Positions 8,728 to 16,517 of a DNA stretch of 64,000 nucleotides are shown here, piece after piece. Source of the DNA: Nocardioides palaemonis. GTDB taxonomy: Bacteria; Actinomycetota; Actinomycetes; Propionibacteriales; Nocardioidaceae. Under the pieces are notes generated by a model. The model was given only the letters and a program-made list of their open reading frames with translations. It was not told where the DNA came from and ran no database searches. The stretch's first letter is position 1. Every line of letters begins with the position of its first letter. Position numbers and translations under genes: made by a program. The DNA is taken from assembly GCF_018275325.1 (NCBI RefSeq), contig NZ_JAGVQR010000004.1:1235940-1299939 (forward strand), written 5' to 3'.

Positions 8728-9897
8728 TCAGTCGGCGCCGAAGAGGTCGCGGGTGTAGACCTTGTCGGCGACGTCGCGGAGCTCGTCGACCATCCGGTTG
8801 GCGACGATCAGGTCGGCGCGCTCCTTGAACGCGGCCAGGTCGTCGAGCACCTCGGAGCCGAACCAGTGGTCCTCGCCGAGCTCCGGCTCGTAGACCACGA
8901 CCTCGATGCCCTTGGCCTTGATCCGCTTCATGATCCCCTGCACGGACGACTCGCGGAAGTTGTCCGACCCCGACTTCATGATCAGCCGGTGGATGCCGAC
9001 GACCCGCGGCGCGCGGTCGAGGATGTCGAAGGCGATGAAGTCCTTGCGGGTGGTGTTGGCGTCGACGATCGCGGAGATCAGCGTCTGCGGGACGTCGGTG
9101 TAGTTGGCCAGCAGCTGCTTGGTGTCCTTGGGCAGGCAGTAGCCGCCGTAGCCGAAGGACGGGTTGTTGTAGTGGGTGCCGATGCGCGGGTCGAGCCCGA
9201 CGCCGTCGATGATCTGGCGCGAGTCGAGGCCGCGTGAGAGCGCGAAGGAGTCGAGCTCGTTGAAGAACGCCACCCGCATCGCGAGGTAGGTGTTGGCGAA
9301 GAGCTTGATCGCCTCGGCCTCGGTCGGCTCGGTGAACAGCACCGGCACGTCGTCGGCCTCGGCGCCCTCGACGAGCAGCGCGGCGAACGCCCGGGCCCGC
9401 TCGGAGTCCTCGCCGACGACGATGCGGGCGGGGAAGAGGTTGTCGTGCAGCGCCTTGCCCTCGCGCAGGAACTCCGGCGAGAAGATCACCCGGTCGGTGC
9501 CGAGCCGGCCCCGGACCTCCTCGACGTAGCCGACGGGGACCGTCGACTTGATGACCATCGTCGCGGACGGGTTGATCCGGGCGACGTCGCGCACGACGGC
9601 CTCGATCGACGAGGTGTCGAAGTAGTTGGTGACCGGGTCGTAGTTGGTCGGCGTCGCGATCACCACGAAGTCCGCCCCGGCGTGCGCCTCCTCGGGGTCG
9701 GTGGTGAGGACGAGGTCGAGGTCCTCCTCGGCGAGGAACCGCGAGATGTCGTCGTCGTGGATCGGGCTCTCCCCGCGGCGCAGCCGCTCCACGCGGTCGG
9801 CGTCGAGGTCGAGGCCGACGACGGAGTGGTGGCGGGCGAGCAGGACGGCCATGGAGAGGCCGACGTAGCCGAGGCCGGCGATCGAGATCCGGGTCAC
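8728..9897 (-). CDS. ugd: UDP-glucose 6-dehydrogenase
   Basis: A 389-residue enzyme oxidising UDP-glucose to UDP-glucuronate with two NAD+. The Rossmann motif AGLGYVG is at residues 7-13, followed by STVPVG, FSPEFLREGKAL and the catalytic Cys254 in FGYGGYCLPKD. By memory it follows the compact E. coli-type Ugd (388 residues) nearly segment by segment through to VADKVYTRDLFG at the C-terminus. The GTG at 9897 is chosen because it begins the Rossmann strand; a CACAAT hexamer lies 7 bases upstream, a leaderless arrangement. The gene converges on the glycosyltransferase island and probably supplies uronic acid for that glycan. Confidence 0.95.
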   Translation of the reverse strand: MTRISIAGLGYVGLSMAVLLARHHSVVGLDLDADRVERLRRGESPIHDDDISRFLAEEDLDLVLTTDPEEAHAGADFVVIATPTNYDPVTNYFDTSSIEAVVRDVARINPSATMVIKSTVPVGYVEEVRGRLGTDRVIFSPEFLREGKALHDNLFPARIVVGEDSERARAFAALLVEGAEADDVPVLFTEPTEAEAIKLFANTYLAMRVAFFNELDSFALSRGLDSRQIIDGVGLDPRIGTHYNNPSFGYGGYCLPKDTKQLLANYTDVPQTLISAIVDANTTRKDFIAFDILDRAPRVVGIHRLIMKSGSDNFRESSVQGIMKRIKAKGIEVVVYEPELGEDHWFGSEVLDDLAAFKERADLIVANRMVDELRDVADKVYTRDLFGAD

Positions 9898-9984
9898 GGC
9901 GAGGATTGTGCCGTACGCAGGACAGCGCGGCCGGTCGTGCCGCACCCTTGACCGGCACCGGTAGCGACAGCAGCAGGAGGACGG

Positions 9985-10896
9985 ATGTCGACCAGGAAGA
10001 ACAGCACCACCTTCCCGTGGTTCATCCTGGTCGTGCTCGCGATCCTCGCGGTCGGCTCCGGCGGCGCGTTCCGCAGCGTGGCGGTCGTCATCGGGATCGT
10101 CGTGGTGTTCACGTGGCTGCGCAACGTCTCGACGGCCGCGGGACGCACGGCCGGCCAGCCCGCGCCCGGCACCGGGTTCGTCGGCCGGCGCGAGGCACCC
10201 GACCTGCCGCCCGAGGTCGCCGAGCGGTTCCAGCGGCTGGCCGCCGAGATGGTCGTCCCCGGCGGCCGCAGCATGGACGAGGTGATGCGCGAGGCCGCCG
10301 AGGTCTACGCCCAGCTGCCGCCGCACCTGCGCGAGGAGATCGCCCGCGCCGCACCGGACGTCGAGCCCGGGATCCACGTCGAGGTGAGCGGGCCCCTCGG
10401 CAACGTCCTGTCGCGGGCGATGGGCATCAAGGCCCGCGCGGCGCAGGACCCCGCGGCTCCCACCCCGTCGGCCCCTCCGTCGGCGCCGGCTGCTGCGAGC
10501 ACGCCGACCGCTCCACCGGTGCCGACGGCGCCGGCCGCTCCGGCCGCGCTGGCCGCGCCGGCCGCGCCGCCGGTCCCGCCCGAGGCAGTCCCGGCAGCCC
10601 CGCCGGTCGCCCCCGTCACGATCACGCCGGCCGCGATCACCCCCGCTCCGATCACCCTCGCACCGATCACCCTGGCCCCGATCACGCCGTCGGCGCCCGT
10701 CGGCGCCCCCGCGGGCCGGCCCGACCAGGACGTCCGGTCGGGTGCGACCGCCCCCGACGTGCTGACCGGCGCGGAGGGCCTGCCGCCCGGCTCGCTCGCC
10801 GAGGGCTGGTACGTCACCGCCGACGGCCGCCGCGAGCGCTGGTGGAACGGCGCGTCCTGGACCGCCCACGTGCGCGAGCGCGGCGCGGAGGTCTAG
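9985..10896 (+). CDS. DUF2510 domain membrane protein with Ala/Pro linker
   Basis: A 303-residue protein. Residues about 10-43 hold two closely spaced hydrophobic segments forming a membrane hairpin or anchor. Residues about 65-140 are helical and charged. About 100 residues of Ala/Pro-rich low complexity follow, including consecutive ITPA/ITLAP repeats. The C-terminus is a DUF2510 motif: GWYVTADGRRERWWNGASWT. DUF2510 units are common in actinobacterial membrane proteins and may bind partner proteins or the envelope. The ATG at 9985 follows an AGGAGGA ribosome-binding site. Its stop codon overlaps the stop of the convergent lipoprotein gene. Confidence 0.8.
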   Translation: MSTRKNSTTFPWFILVVLAILAVGSGGAFRSVAVVIGIVVVFTWLRNVSTAAGRTAGQPAPGTGFVGRREAPDLPPEVAERFQRLAAEMVVPGGRSMDEVMREAAEVYAQLPPHLREEIARAAPDVEPGIHVEVSGPLGNVLSRAMGIKARAAQDPAAPTPSAPPSAPAAASTPTAPPVPTAPAAPAALAAPAAPPVPPEAVPAAPPVAPVTITPAAITPAPITLAPITLAPITPSAPVGAPAGRPDQDVRSGATAPDVLTGAEGLPPGSLAEGWYVTADGRRERWWNGASWTAHVRERGAEV

Positions 10897-11930
10897 TCGA
10901 CCACCCGGGTCAGGGCGTCGGGCAGGACCGCGGGCGTGCCGTGCTCCTCGAGGCGCCCGTCGTCGGGTCCGGCGCACGTCGTGGCGGGGTCGAGCGTCTC
11001 CAGGTCGTCGAGCCAGCCGGGCTCGGGGGCGCCGGTCGCCGGCAGCACCACCCGCACCAGCGCGTCGCCGTCCGCGAGCGACGCCGAGACCACGGCGGGC
11101 GATCCGTCGACGTCCCCGACGAACGTCGCGCGCACCGGCCCGCCGGCCCCGCACGCGGCGTAGGTCAGGTCCCACCCGGGGAGCCGTCGCGCGAGCCGGG
11201 GCAGGGAGCGCGCGGTGACGCTCGACTGCGCCGCCGGGGCGCGGCGGCGGTTGACGCCCGCCTCGAGGCGCGGGGCGGTCACCCGCAGGCCGAGCCCGAC
11301 CAGCGCGGGGTCGGCGGCGGCCGCCTCGACGGCGCCCCCGTCGGTGTCGCCGTCGGGCCACCCGGCCGCGGCGTCCTCGACGTCGTCGGCCTCGTCCTCG
11401 CCGATCGGCGACGACTGGAGGGGCGGCGGGACGAAGCCGGTGCCGCGTGCGTCGAGGCACGTGTCCGCGACGGGGGCGGGCGCCCGCCACCCGGTGTCGA
11501 GGTGGTGGGGCACGACGACCTGCAGCGCGGCGGTCGCGCTGCCGGCGTCGGGGGCGACGACGAGCTGCGCGAGCGCGTCGTCCGGGCCGACCAGCGCGAC
11601 CTGGACGGTGGTGCCGCACGTGCTCGACGTCGGTCGCCACCCGGCCCCGGCCGCGAGGTCGAGCTCGGCGCGTGCGGCGTCCTCCACCCCGGAGGCGTAC
11701 GTCGTCGAGCGGCGCCCCACGACCCGTGTCACCTGCCCGTCGCTGCCCAGCGCGGGTCCGGCGACCGTCGCGGACGTCGGCGCGACCCACGGGTCGGTCC
11801 ACACCGCCACCGCCGCGTCGAGGTCGCTGCGGTCGGAGACGACCTGCGGGCCGCTGCTGCAGCCCGCCAGCGCCGGGGCGGCCAGGAGCGTCACGACGAG
11901 GGCGTGACCGCGAACCACGGTTCGTCCCAT
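10893..11930 (-). CDS. Lipoprotein with tandem duplicated domain; possible immunity partner
   Basis: A 345-residue protein with a signal peptide ending in the lipobox LAGC, so it is anchored on the outer face of the membrane. The mature part appears to contain the same domain twice: one begins at GWRPTSSTCG and ends GWRAPAPVADTC, the other begins GWDLTYAACG and ends at PATTC. Each copy has a CG pair, a V-x-V/F-G-D strand and a closing Cys, suggesting one disulfide per domain. The annotated ATG overlaps the upstream gene by 40 bases; an in-frame GTG at 11918 would shorten this. As third gene of a WXG-type secretion operon it could protect against or dock the secreted protein. That role is inferred. 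Confidence 0.75.
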   Translation of the reverse strand: MGRTVVRGHALVVTLLAAPALAGCSSGPQVVSDRSDLDAAVAVWTDPWVAPTSATVAGPALGSDGQVTRVVGRRSTTYASGVEDAARAELDLAAGAGWRPTSSTCGTTVQVALVGPDDALAQLVVAPDAGSATAALQVVVPHHLDTGWRAPAPVADTCLDARGTGFVPPPLQSSPIGEDEADDVEDAAAGWPDGDTDGGAVEAAAADPALVGLGLRVTAPRLEAGVNRRRAPAAQSSVTARSLPRLARRLPGWDLTYAACGAGGPVRATFVGDVDGSPAVVSASLADGDALVRVVLPATGAPEPGWLDDLETLDPATTCAGPDDGRLEEHGTPAVLPDALTRVVD

Positions 11931-13381
11931 CCCGAGACCCCCAGGTCGCCGCTCGTGAAGTCGTCGCGCGGGATCGTCTGCTCACGTCCGGAGGCGGGGT
12001 CGAAGATCGTGAGCGAGTCGCCGTCGCTCCCGGTGACCAGCACGACGTGCCCGGGCCGGGTGGTGTCACCGACGTAGAGCGGGACGGTGCTGCCGCCCTC
12101 GACCGAGGCGGCGATCCGGTCGTAGGTCTCGCCGCGGTCGGAGGGCGACACGGTCTGCACCTCGTAGTCCTGGCCGGGCACCCCGCTGCCGCCCTCGCTC
12201 GACATCTCGGCGGCGACGGCCCACGGCTGGGTGCCGGCCGCCTCCGGCCAGGGGAACTGGAGGTCGCCGTCACGGTCGTGCAGCGCGTTGGTGCGGTCGT
12301 GCATGGCGAGCGACTCGTCGGCGAAGCGCTGCTCGGGCGTGCGCGGGTCGGTCGTCCCGGTCGCGGCGTCGTAGCCGGTCTCCATCCACAGGGCGTACGC
12401 CGGGTCGTTGAGCATCCGCGACATCACCAGGCTGGAGGACCCGCACGTGGTCTGGTCGGGCTGGGAGTAGCTTCCGTCGGTGGGCGGGTCGAGGTCGTCG
12501 AGCTGGGCCGGGCTGAGCGTGCGCAGCCGCGCGACGTAGTTGGCGAGCGCCATCCCGGAGAGCCCGGACGCGACCCCGGCGATGATCCACGCCCGCTCGG
12601 CGTCGCTGCGGGCGCCGGCGAGGGCGTCGCGCACCGCCTGCTGCTCGGCGGGCGACAGGTCGGCGAAGGCGGCGTCGTAGTCGGCGAGCTGGCGGCCCGA
12701 CAGCGGACCGTCCTCGTCCTCCCAGCCGTTGACGACCGACACCGGGCTGACCCCGGCCGGGAGGTGGTCGGGGAGGTCGACCTCGTCCATCGCCGCGACG
12801 ACGGCGGCCTTCGCGACGGCCACCGCGTCGACGGCGTCCTGGTAGGCGCCGATCGCCTCGGTGAGGGCGTGGACGACGCCCGCGACGACGCCGCGGAGGA
12901 AGTCGACGAGCTCCCACGGCCACAGGTCGCCCCAGGACAGCTGGAGGTTGTCGCGGAGCAGGTCGTCGGCCTCGCGGTGGCGGGTGCGGGCCGCGGTCAT
13001 GTCCGCGGCCAGCCGGTCGAGGACGGCCGCGACCTCCCGGGCCGCGGGCGGCACCGTCGCGGTCCGGGTGCGGAGCCGGCCGACCGAGGAGCGGAACGCA
13101 TCGCCGGACGTGCCGTCCCAGACGGTGGTGTCGACGGCGTCGCGGGTCGTGGTGAGGTCGTCGCAGCCGGCCTCGACCGAGGTCGCCGCCCGACGCCAGG
13201 CAGCGGCGGCGTCGGTCAGGTCGCCGGGCTCGGGCGCGGGCGGCTCGGTGAGGATCGCGACCGCCCGGCCGACGGCGTCGACGATGGTCTGGGCGGCGTC
13301 CCAGGGAGGCCAGAGGTCGATGTCCTCGACGGTGGCCAGGACGTCCCTCAGCCGGGCGACCGTGTCATCGAGCAAGCCCAT
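11891..13381 (-). CDS. WXG-like protein with C-terminal C39-like papain-fold peptidase domain
   Basis: A 496-residue protein. The N-terminal third is helical and contains VWDGTSGDAF (Trp88, Gly90, Phe96), reminiscent of WXG100 and related type VII secretion modules. The middle is a helical linker region. Residues about 300-496 look like a C39-like cysteine peptidase: the oxyanion Gln and nucleophile in QPDQTTCGSSSL (Cys313), the catalytic His445 in RPGHVVLVTG and Asp461 in IFDPASG. No Sec signal is visible, consistent with type VII export. It overlaps the preceding small WXG/EspC-like gene by 17 bases and the following lipoprotein gene by 40. The family resemblance is clear, but cleavage target and secretion are inferred. 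Confidence 0.78.
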   Translation of the reverse strand: MGLLDDTVARLRDVLATVEDIDLWPPWDAAQTIVDAVGRAVAILTEPPAPEPGDLTDAAAAWRRAATSVEAGCDDLTTTRDAVDTTVWDGTSGDAFRSSVGRLRTRTATVPPAAREVAAVLDRLAADMTAARTRHREADDLLRDNLQLSWGDLWPWELVDFLRGVVAGVVHALTEAIGAYQDAVDAVAVAKAAVVAAMDEVDLPDHLPAGVSPVSVVNGWEDEDGPLSGRQLADYDAAFADLSPAEQQAVRDALAGARSDAERAWIIAGVASGLSGMALANYVARLRTLSPAQLDDLDPPTDGSYSQPDQTTCGSSSLVMSRMLNDPAYALWMETGYDAATGTTDPRTPEQRFADESLAMHDRTNALHDRDGDLQFPWPEAAGTQPWAVAAEMSSEGGSGVPGQDYEVQTVSPSDRGETYDRIAASVEGGSTVPLYVGDTTRPGHVVLVTGSDGDSLTIFDPASGREQTIPRDDFTSGDLGVSGWDEPWFAVTPSS

Positions 13382-13649
13382 GGAACTCTCCTGCCGAGGT
13401 GCCGTCGGTGGTGAGGAAGTCGCGGATGCAGTCCTCGACGCCCCCGTGGTGCTCCTCGAGCACCCCGAGCGCCACGCGCAGCACGCCGTCGAGGTCGGCG
13501 GCGGCGTCGGCCAGCGTGGCCGCGAGGTCGGCCAGGTCGTGGCCGGCCGCGTCGGGCACCTGTCCCTGCGCCGAGCGGAGCTCGGCGGCGGCGTTGTCGG
13601 CGTGGGCCCACCCGGCCCGCACGGCGTCCGGTCTCATCACCACGATCAT
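13365..13649 (-). CDS. Small EspC/WXG100-like secretion partner
   Basis: A 94-residue, mostly helical acidic protein with the size of EspC/WXG100-type type VII secretion substrates or chaperone partners. A Trp at position 14 (AGWAHAD) and a predicted helix-turn-helix hairpin are consistent, though the strict WXG tripeptide is absent. The C-terminus DGTSAGEFHGL resembles the DGTSG..F motif in the adjacent larger protein. An AGGGAGGT ribosome-binding site precedes the ATG at 13649; a second ATG at 13637 is possible. The next gene starts inside its last codons. Most likely it dimerises with the peptidase-domain protein for export. Confidence 0.65.
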   Translation of the reverse strand: MIVVMRPDAVRAGWAHADNAAAELRSAQGQVPDAAGHDLADLAATLADAAADLDGVLRVALGVLEEHHGGVEDCIRDFLTTDGTSAGEFHGLAR

Positions 13650-13870
13650 GGCGTCGCACCTCCCTGGTCAGGAGAAGCGTTCCCCCACGCCCGACCCGCA
13701 AACAAGGGCGAACCGGACCTGTGGACGAGGTGGGCACACGCCGTGCGACGCCGCGCGGGGCTTGGACGGGTGGCGCTGTCCCCGCGCGACGTCGACTGCC
13801 TGGTCTTCGGGGTGACCCTGCGTCGCGGATGGGTCCCACCCGTGTTGTCCCGCGCTGGCAGGGTGGTGGC

Positions 13871-14002
13871 ATGGGCATGGGCAAGAAGGTCGCAGCGCTG
13901 GGCATCGCGAAGAAGGTCTACGACGAGGCCCGCAAGCCGCACAACCAGGCGAAGATCCGCGCCGCGGTGCAGAAGGTGCAGGAGCGGCGCCGGCCCCGCT
14001 GA
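13871..14002 (+). CDS. Small basic protein, unknown function
   Basis: A 43-residue basic, helical protein beginning MGMGKKVAALGIAKKVYDE and ending in an Arg-rich tail. It has no recognised domain, but the amphipathic Lys/Ala pattern and the KPHNQAKI segment look like a real conserved small protein rather than chance. A CAGGGT hexamer lies 6 bases before the ATG at 13871, compatible with a leaderless transcript; the in-frame ATG at 13877 is an alternative start. The 221 bases upstream, back to the divergent type VII-like operon, contain no other coding region and hold the promoters of both units. Confidence 0.55.
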   Translation: MGMGKKVAALGIAKKVYDEARKPHNQAKIRAAVQKVQERRRPR

Positions 14003-14005
14003 CCC

Positions 14006-14602
14006 TCAGCGCGCGCGGGCGTACGGCCAGGCGAACGCCGCGAGGCCGCCGAGCACCGGCCACAGCGCCAGCCGCTCGAGCGCGCCGGCGGCCTGCTCGT
14101 CGCCGGACAGGATGAAGCCGACTGCGGCCGCGCCGGTCACGATCCCGGTCGCCAGCAGGCCCTTCGCGAGCGCCGGGCGCTCGTGGCGCAGCCGGTGGCC
14201 GAGCGCGAGCAGGGCGAGCGGCTGGCCGACGAAGAGCGGCGTCGCGGCGAGCGCGTGAAGCGTGGCGTCCTGGTCGAGCGGTGCCATCCCCGTCGCGACC
14301 GAGCTCACGCCCGAGACGACCAGCAGCCCGGTCACCCACGGACCCAGCGGCCGGGCGAGCAGCGCCGCTCCGCCCGCGAGCAGCACGCCGTAGCCGACGA
14401 ACGAGCCGTTCATCACCGCGTGCCGCGGCGAGCAGTAGTCGGCCGTGCAGCCGACCTCGCCGAGCTTGCTGACGGAGTCGGAGACGAAGCTGTAGCCGCC
14501 GCGCGTCGCGGCCGCGGTCACCACCTCGGTGAGGACGTACGTCGGTCGCAGCAGGAAGGCGAGCGCGCCGAGGCGTGCGGCGCGGGAGGGGGTGGTGGGC
14601 AC
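14006..14602 (-). CDS. DUF998 family membrane protein
   Basis: A 198-residue integral membrane protein with about six hydrophobic helices. The segment YSFVSDSVSKLGEVGC followed by a HAVMNGSF helix start is the signature of DUF998 proteins, whose function is unknown. The C-terminus faces the 43-residue small ORF convergently with only 3 bases between the stops. The start at 14602 gives a short charged N-terminus before the first helix. No operon partner is evident. Confidence 0.8.
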   Translation of the reverse strand: MPTTPSRAARLGALAFLLRPTYVLTEVVTAAATRGGYSFVSDSVSKLGEVGCTADYCSPRHAVMNGSFVGYGVLLAGGAALLARPLGPWVTGLLVVSGVSSVATGMAPLDQDATLHALAATPLFVGQPLALLALGHRLRHERPALAKGLLATGIVTGAAAVGFILSGDEQAAGALERLALWPVLGGLAAFAWPYARAR

Positions 14603-14686
14603 GCCGCCAACCTAGCGGCGCGGACCCCACCGCTGCGGGTGTGCGCGCTCTTGTGACCGGTCGGTCCGGGGGCGTAGCCATGGGTC

Positions 14687-14830
14687 ATGGTCACCACACC
14701 GCAGGAGCCGCTGCCCGAGCCCGACGTCGTCCCGTCCGGCGACCCGGACGTCAACCCGGTCGAGCCCGGGAAGACCCCGGAGCCGCCGATGCCGGAGACC
14801 GAGCCGGCCGGCGGTCTGGGAGCGTCGTAG
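14687..14830 (+). CDS. Small proline-rich acidic protein
   Basis: A 47-residue ORF beginning MVTTPQEPLPEPDVV and rich in Pro, Glu and Asp, with no predicted structure. Support comes from its promoter layout: TTGTGA at 14651-14656, an 18-base spacer, TAGCCA at 14675-14680, then 6 bases to the ATG, a leaderless arrangement seen at other genes here. It ends 21 bases before fabH. Codon third positions are strongly G/C as in real genes. Function unknown; it could alternatively be non-coding leader sequence for fabH. Confidence 0.45.
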   Translation: MVTTPQEPLPEPDVVPSGDPDVNPVEPGKTPEPPMPETEPAGGLGAS

Positions 14831-14851
14831 CCCGATGCCTATGCTCGCCCC

Positions 14852-15856
14852 ATGAGGATCGAGCAGCCCGTCGAGATGACCCACGCCGCGATGCTGGGGC
14901 TCGGTGTCCACCGGCCCGAGCGGGTCGTGACCAACGAGGAGATCTGCGAGGTCCTCGACTCCTCCGACGAGTGGATCCAGACCCGCTCGGGGATCCGCAC
15001 GCGGCGCTTCGCCGGTGAGGACGAGACGCTGATCGGCATGTCGGTGTCGGCGGCCCGCAAGGCGCTGGACGCCGCCGGGGTGGACGCCGACCAGCTCGGC
15101 TGCGTCATCGTCGCCACCTCGACCCACCCGGAGCACACCCCGGCGTCGGCGCCCCAGGTCGCCACCGCGCTGGGGTCGACCGCCGCCGCGTTAGACATCT
15201 CGGCCGGCTGCGCGGGCTTCTGCCACGCGCTCAACCTCGCCGCGTCCATGGTGCGCTCGGGCGCCGAGACCCACGTGCTGGTCATCGGGGTCGAGCAGCT
15301 CAGCCGCTTCATGGACCCCACCGACCGCGGCACCGCCTTCATCTTCGCCGACGGCGCCGGCGCGGTCGTCGTCGGACCGTCCGACGCCCCGGGCATCGGC
15401 CCCACCGCGTGGGGCTCCGACGGCTCCCAGGCGCACGTGATCACCCAGACCCCGAGCTGCATGGGCACCCGCGCGCACACCGACGCCGACCACCCGGTCG
15501 TGCAGATGGAGGGCACCGCGGTCTTCCGGTGGGCGCCGTTCGCGATGGCCAAGGTCGCCCACCAGGCCCTCGAGCTCGCCGGCGTCGGCCTCGACGACCT
15601 CGACGCGTTCGTGCCCCACCAGGCCAACCTGCGCATCACCCAGACGCTGGCCAAGAACATCGGGCTGCCCGAGTCGGTCGCGATCGGCACCGACGTCGTC
15701 GACTCCGGCAACACCTCCGCCGCCTCGGTCCCGCTGGCGATCGAGGCGATGCTGCGCAAGGAGGAGGCCGCGGTCGGTGACACCGCGCTGCTGATCGCCT
15801 TCGGCGCCGGCCTGTCCTACGCCGGGCAGGTCGTCACGCTGCCGCCGCTGGGCTGA
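14852..15856 (+). CDS. fabH: Beta-ketoacyl-ACP synthase III
   Basis: A 334-residue KAS III with the full catalytic triad: Cys120 in ISAGCAGF, His256 in VPHQAN and Asn287 in SGNTSAAS. It condenses an acyl-CoA primer with malonyl-ACP to initiate fatty acid synthesis. The length and the MLGLGVHRPERVVTN start are typical. A TATGCT hexamer lies 6 bases before the ATG at 14852. No other fab or polyketide gene is adjacent, so this is an isolated initiator, perhaps with its own primer preference (for example branched acyl-CoA). It is followed at 15863 by a hairpin repeat of family A that separates it from a convergent gene. Confidence 0.93.
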   Translation: MRIEQPVEMTHAAMLGLGVHRPERVVTNEEICEVLDSSDEWIQTRSGIRTRRFAGEDETLIGMSVSAARKALDAAGVDADQLGCVIVATSTHPEHTPASAPQVATALGSTAAALDISAGCAGFCHALNLAASMVRSGAETHVLVIGVEQLSRFMDPTDRGTAFIFADGAGAVVVGPSDAPGIGPTAWGSDGSQAHVITQTPSCMGTRAHTDADHPVVQMEGTAVFRWAPFAMAKVAHQALELAGVGLDDLDAFVPHQANLRITQTLAKNIGLPESVAIGTDVVDSGNTSAASVPLAIEAMLRKEEAAVGDTALLIAFGAGLSYAGQVVTLPPLG

Positions 15857-15862
15857 ACGCTC

Positions 15863-15911
15863 CGACGGTGGAGCGCCGGGCCCGACCTAGCGGCCCCACG
15901 CTCCACCGTCG
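15863..15911. repeat. Hairpin repeat family A, copy 2 (probable bidirectional terminator)
   Basis: Perfect 12-base arms CGACGGTGGAGC and GCTCCACCGTCG flank a 25-base loop holding GCCCGACCTA, the reverse complement of the TAGGTCGGGC core of copy 1. It lies exactly between the convergent fabH and VOC genes. Confidence 0.75.
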
Positions 15912-15917
15912 CCGTGG

Positions 15918-16358
15918 TCACCCGACCCGCTGCGCCACCGAGGCGATGATCCCCTCGGGCCCGCGGACGTAGGCCTGGCGCCAGGTCTCCTCGTACTCGC
16001 CGACCTTCCCGACCAGCCCGTAGCCCATCGCCGCCGCCGCGGCGACGGCCGCCTCGATGTCGTCGACCTCGAAGCCGAGGCTGCGCAGCCCGAGCTCGTT
16101 GGCCATCGCGTCGGGCGAGCCCTCGACCATCGCGGGGCGCACGAAGCTGGAGAGCTCGACCGAGCTGCCGCCGCCCGGGCAGCCGAGCATCACGATCTCC
16201 GTGCGCGACCCGGGGATCGCGCAGACGTCGTCGATGAAGTCGCCCTCGACGAAGGCGCGTCCCTGGACGGTCATGCCAAGGGCGACGAAGAACTCGGTCG
16301 CCCGGTCGAGGTCGCGGACGGTGACGCCCACGTGGTCGAAGCGCTTGATGTGTCCCAT
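15918..16358 (-). CDS. VOC family (glyoxalase/bleomycin resistance-like) protein
   Basis: A 146-residue vicinal oxygen chelate protein made of two paired beta-alpha-beta-beta-beta units: FDHVGVTVRDLDRATEFF opens the first and LRSLGFEVDDIEAAV the second. Metal ligands are probably the His in FDHVG and a Glu near SVELSSF. Such proteins are isomerases, dioxygenases or resistance proteins; no substrate can be assigned. The ATG at 16358 is preceded by an AGGGAGGAT ribosome-binding site, making it a better start than upstream in-frame codons. It stands alone between hairpin repeats at 15863 and 16451. Confidence 0.82.
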   Translation of the reverse strand: MGHIKRFDHVGVTVRDLDRATEFFVALGMTVQGRAFVEGDFIDDVCAIPGSRTEIVMLGCPGGGSSVELSSFVRPAMVEGSPDAMANELGLRSLGFEVDDIEAAVAAAAAMGYGLVGKVGEYEETWRQAYVRGPEGIIASVAQRVG

Positions 16359-16450
16359 GGGTGGATCCTCCCTGTCTCTGTGCACCGGGGTCGGAGCCGC
16401 GGGCGGGTACTCGACATCGTCAGCCCGCCGACCTGGCGCGCCGCTCGCCG

Positions 16451-16495
16451 ACAGTGGAGCCGGCGTCCCGTAGGTCGGGCGCACCACTCCACTGT
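16451..16495. repeat. Hairpin repeat family A, copy 3
   Basis: Arms ACAGTGGAG and CTCCACTGT pair perfectly around a loop with TAGGTCGGGC, in the same orientation as copy 1. It lies between the ddaH stop (16518) and the upstream region of the VOC gene. Confidence 0.7.
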
Positions 16496-16517
16496 TGCGA
16501 ATCCGCTCGCGGCCGGC

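Noticed and set aside
8728..9897. Recent horizontal transfer of ugd from enterobacteria because of its strong likeness to E. coli Ugd
   Set aside because: Base composition and third-position G/C use match the neighbours. The compact enzyme is strongly conserved, so likeness alone is weak evidence.
3166..9897. Prophage or genomic island boundaries around the glycan genes
   Set aside because: No integrase, tRNA or direct attachment repeats are visible and base composition does not change.
14852..15856. fabH as part of a polyketide or lipid biosynthetic cluster
   Set aside because: No ACP, ketosynthase, ketoreductase or acyltransferase gene is adjacent.
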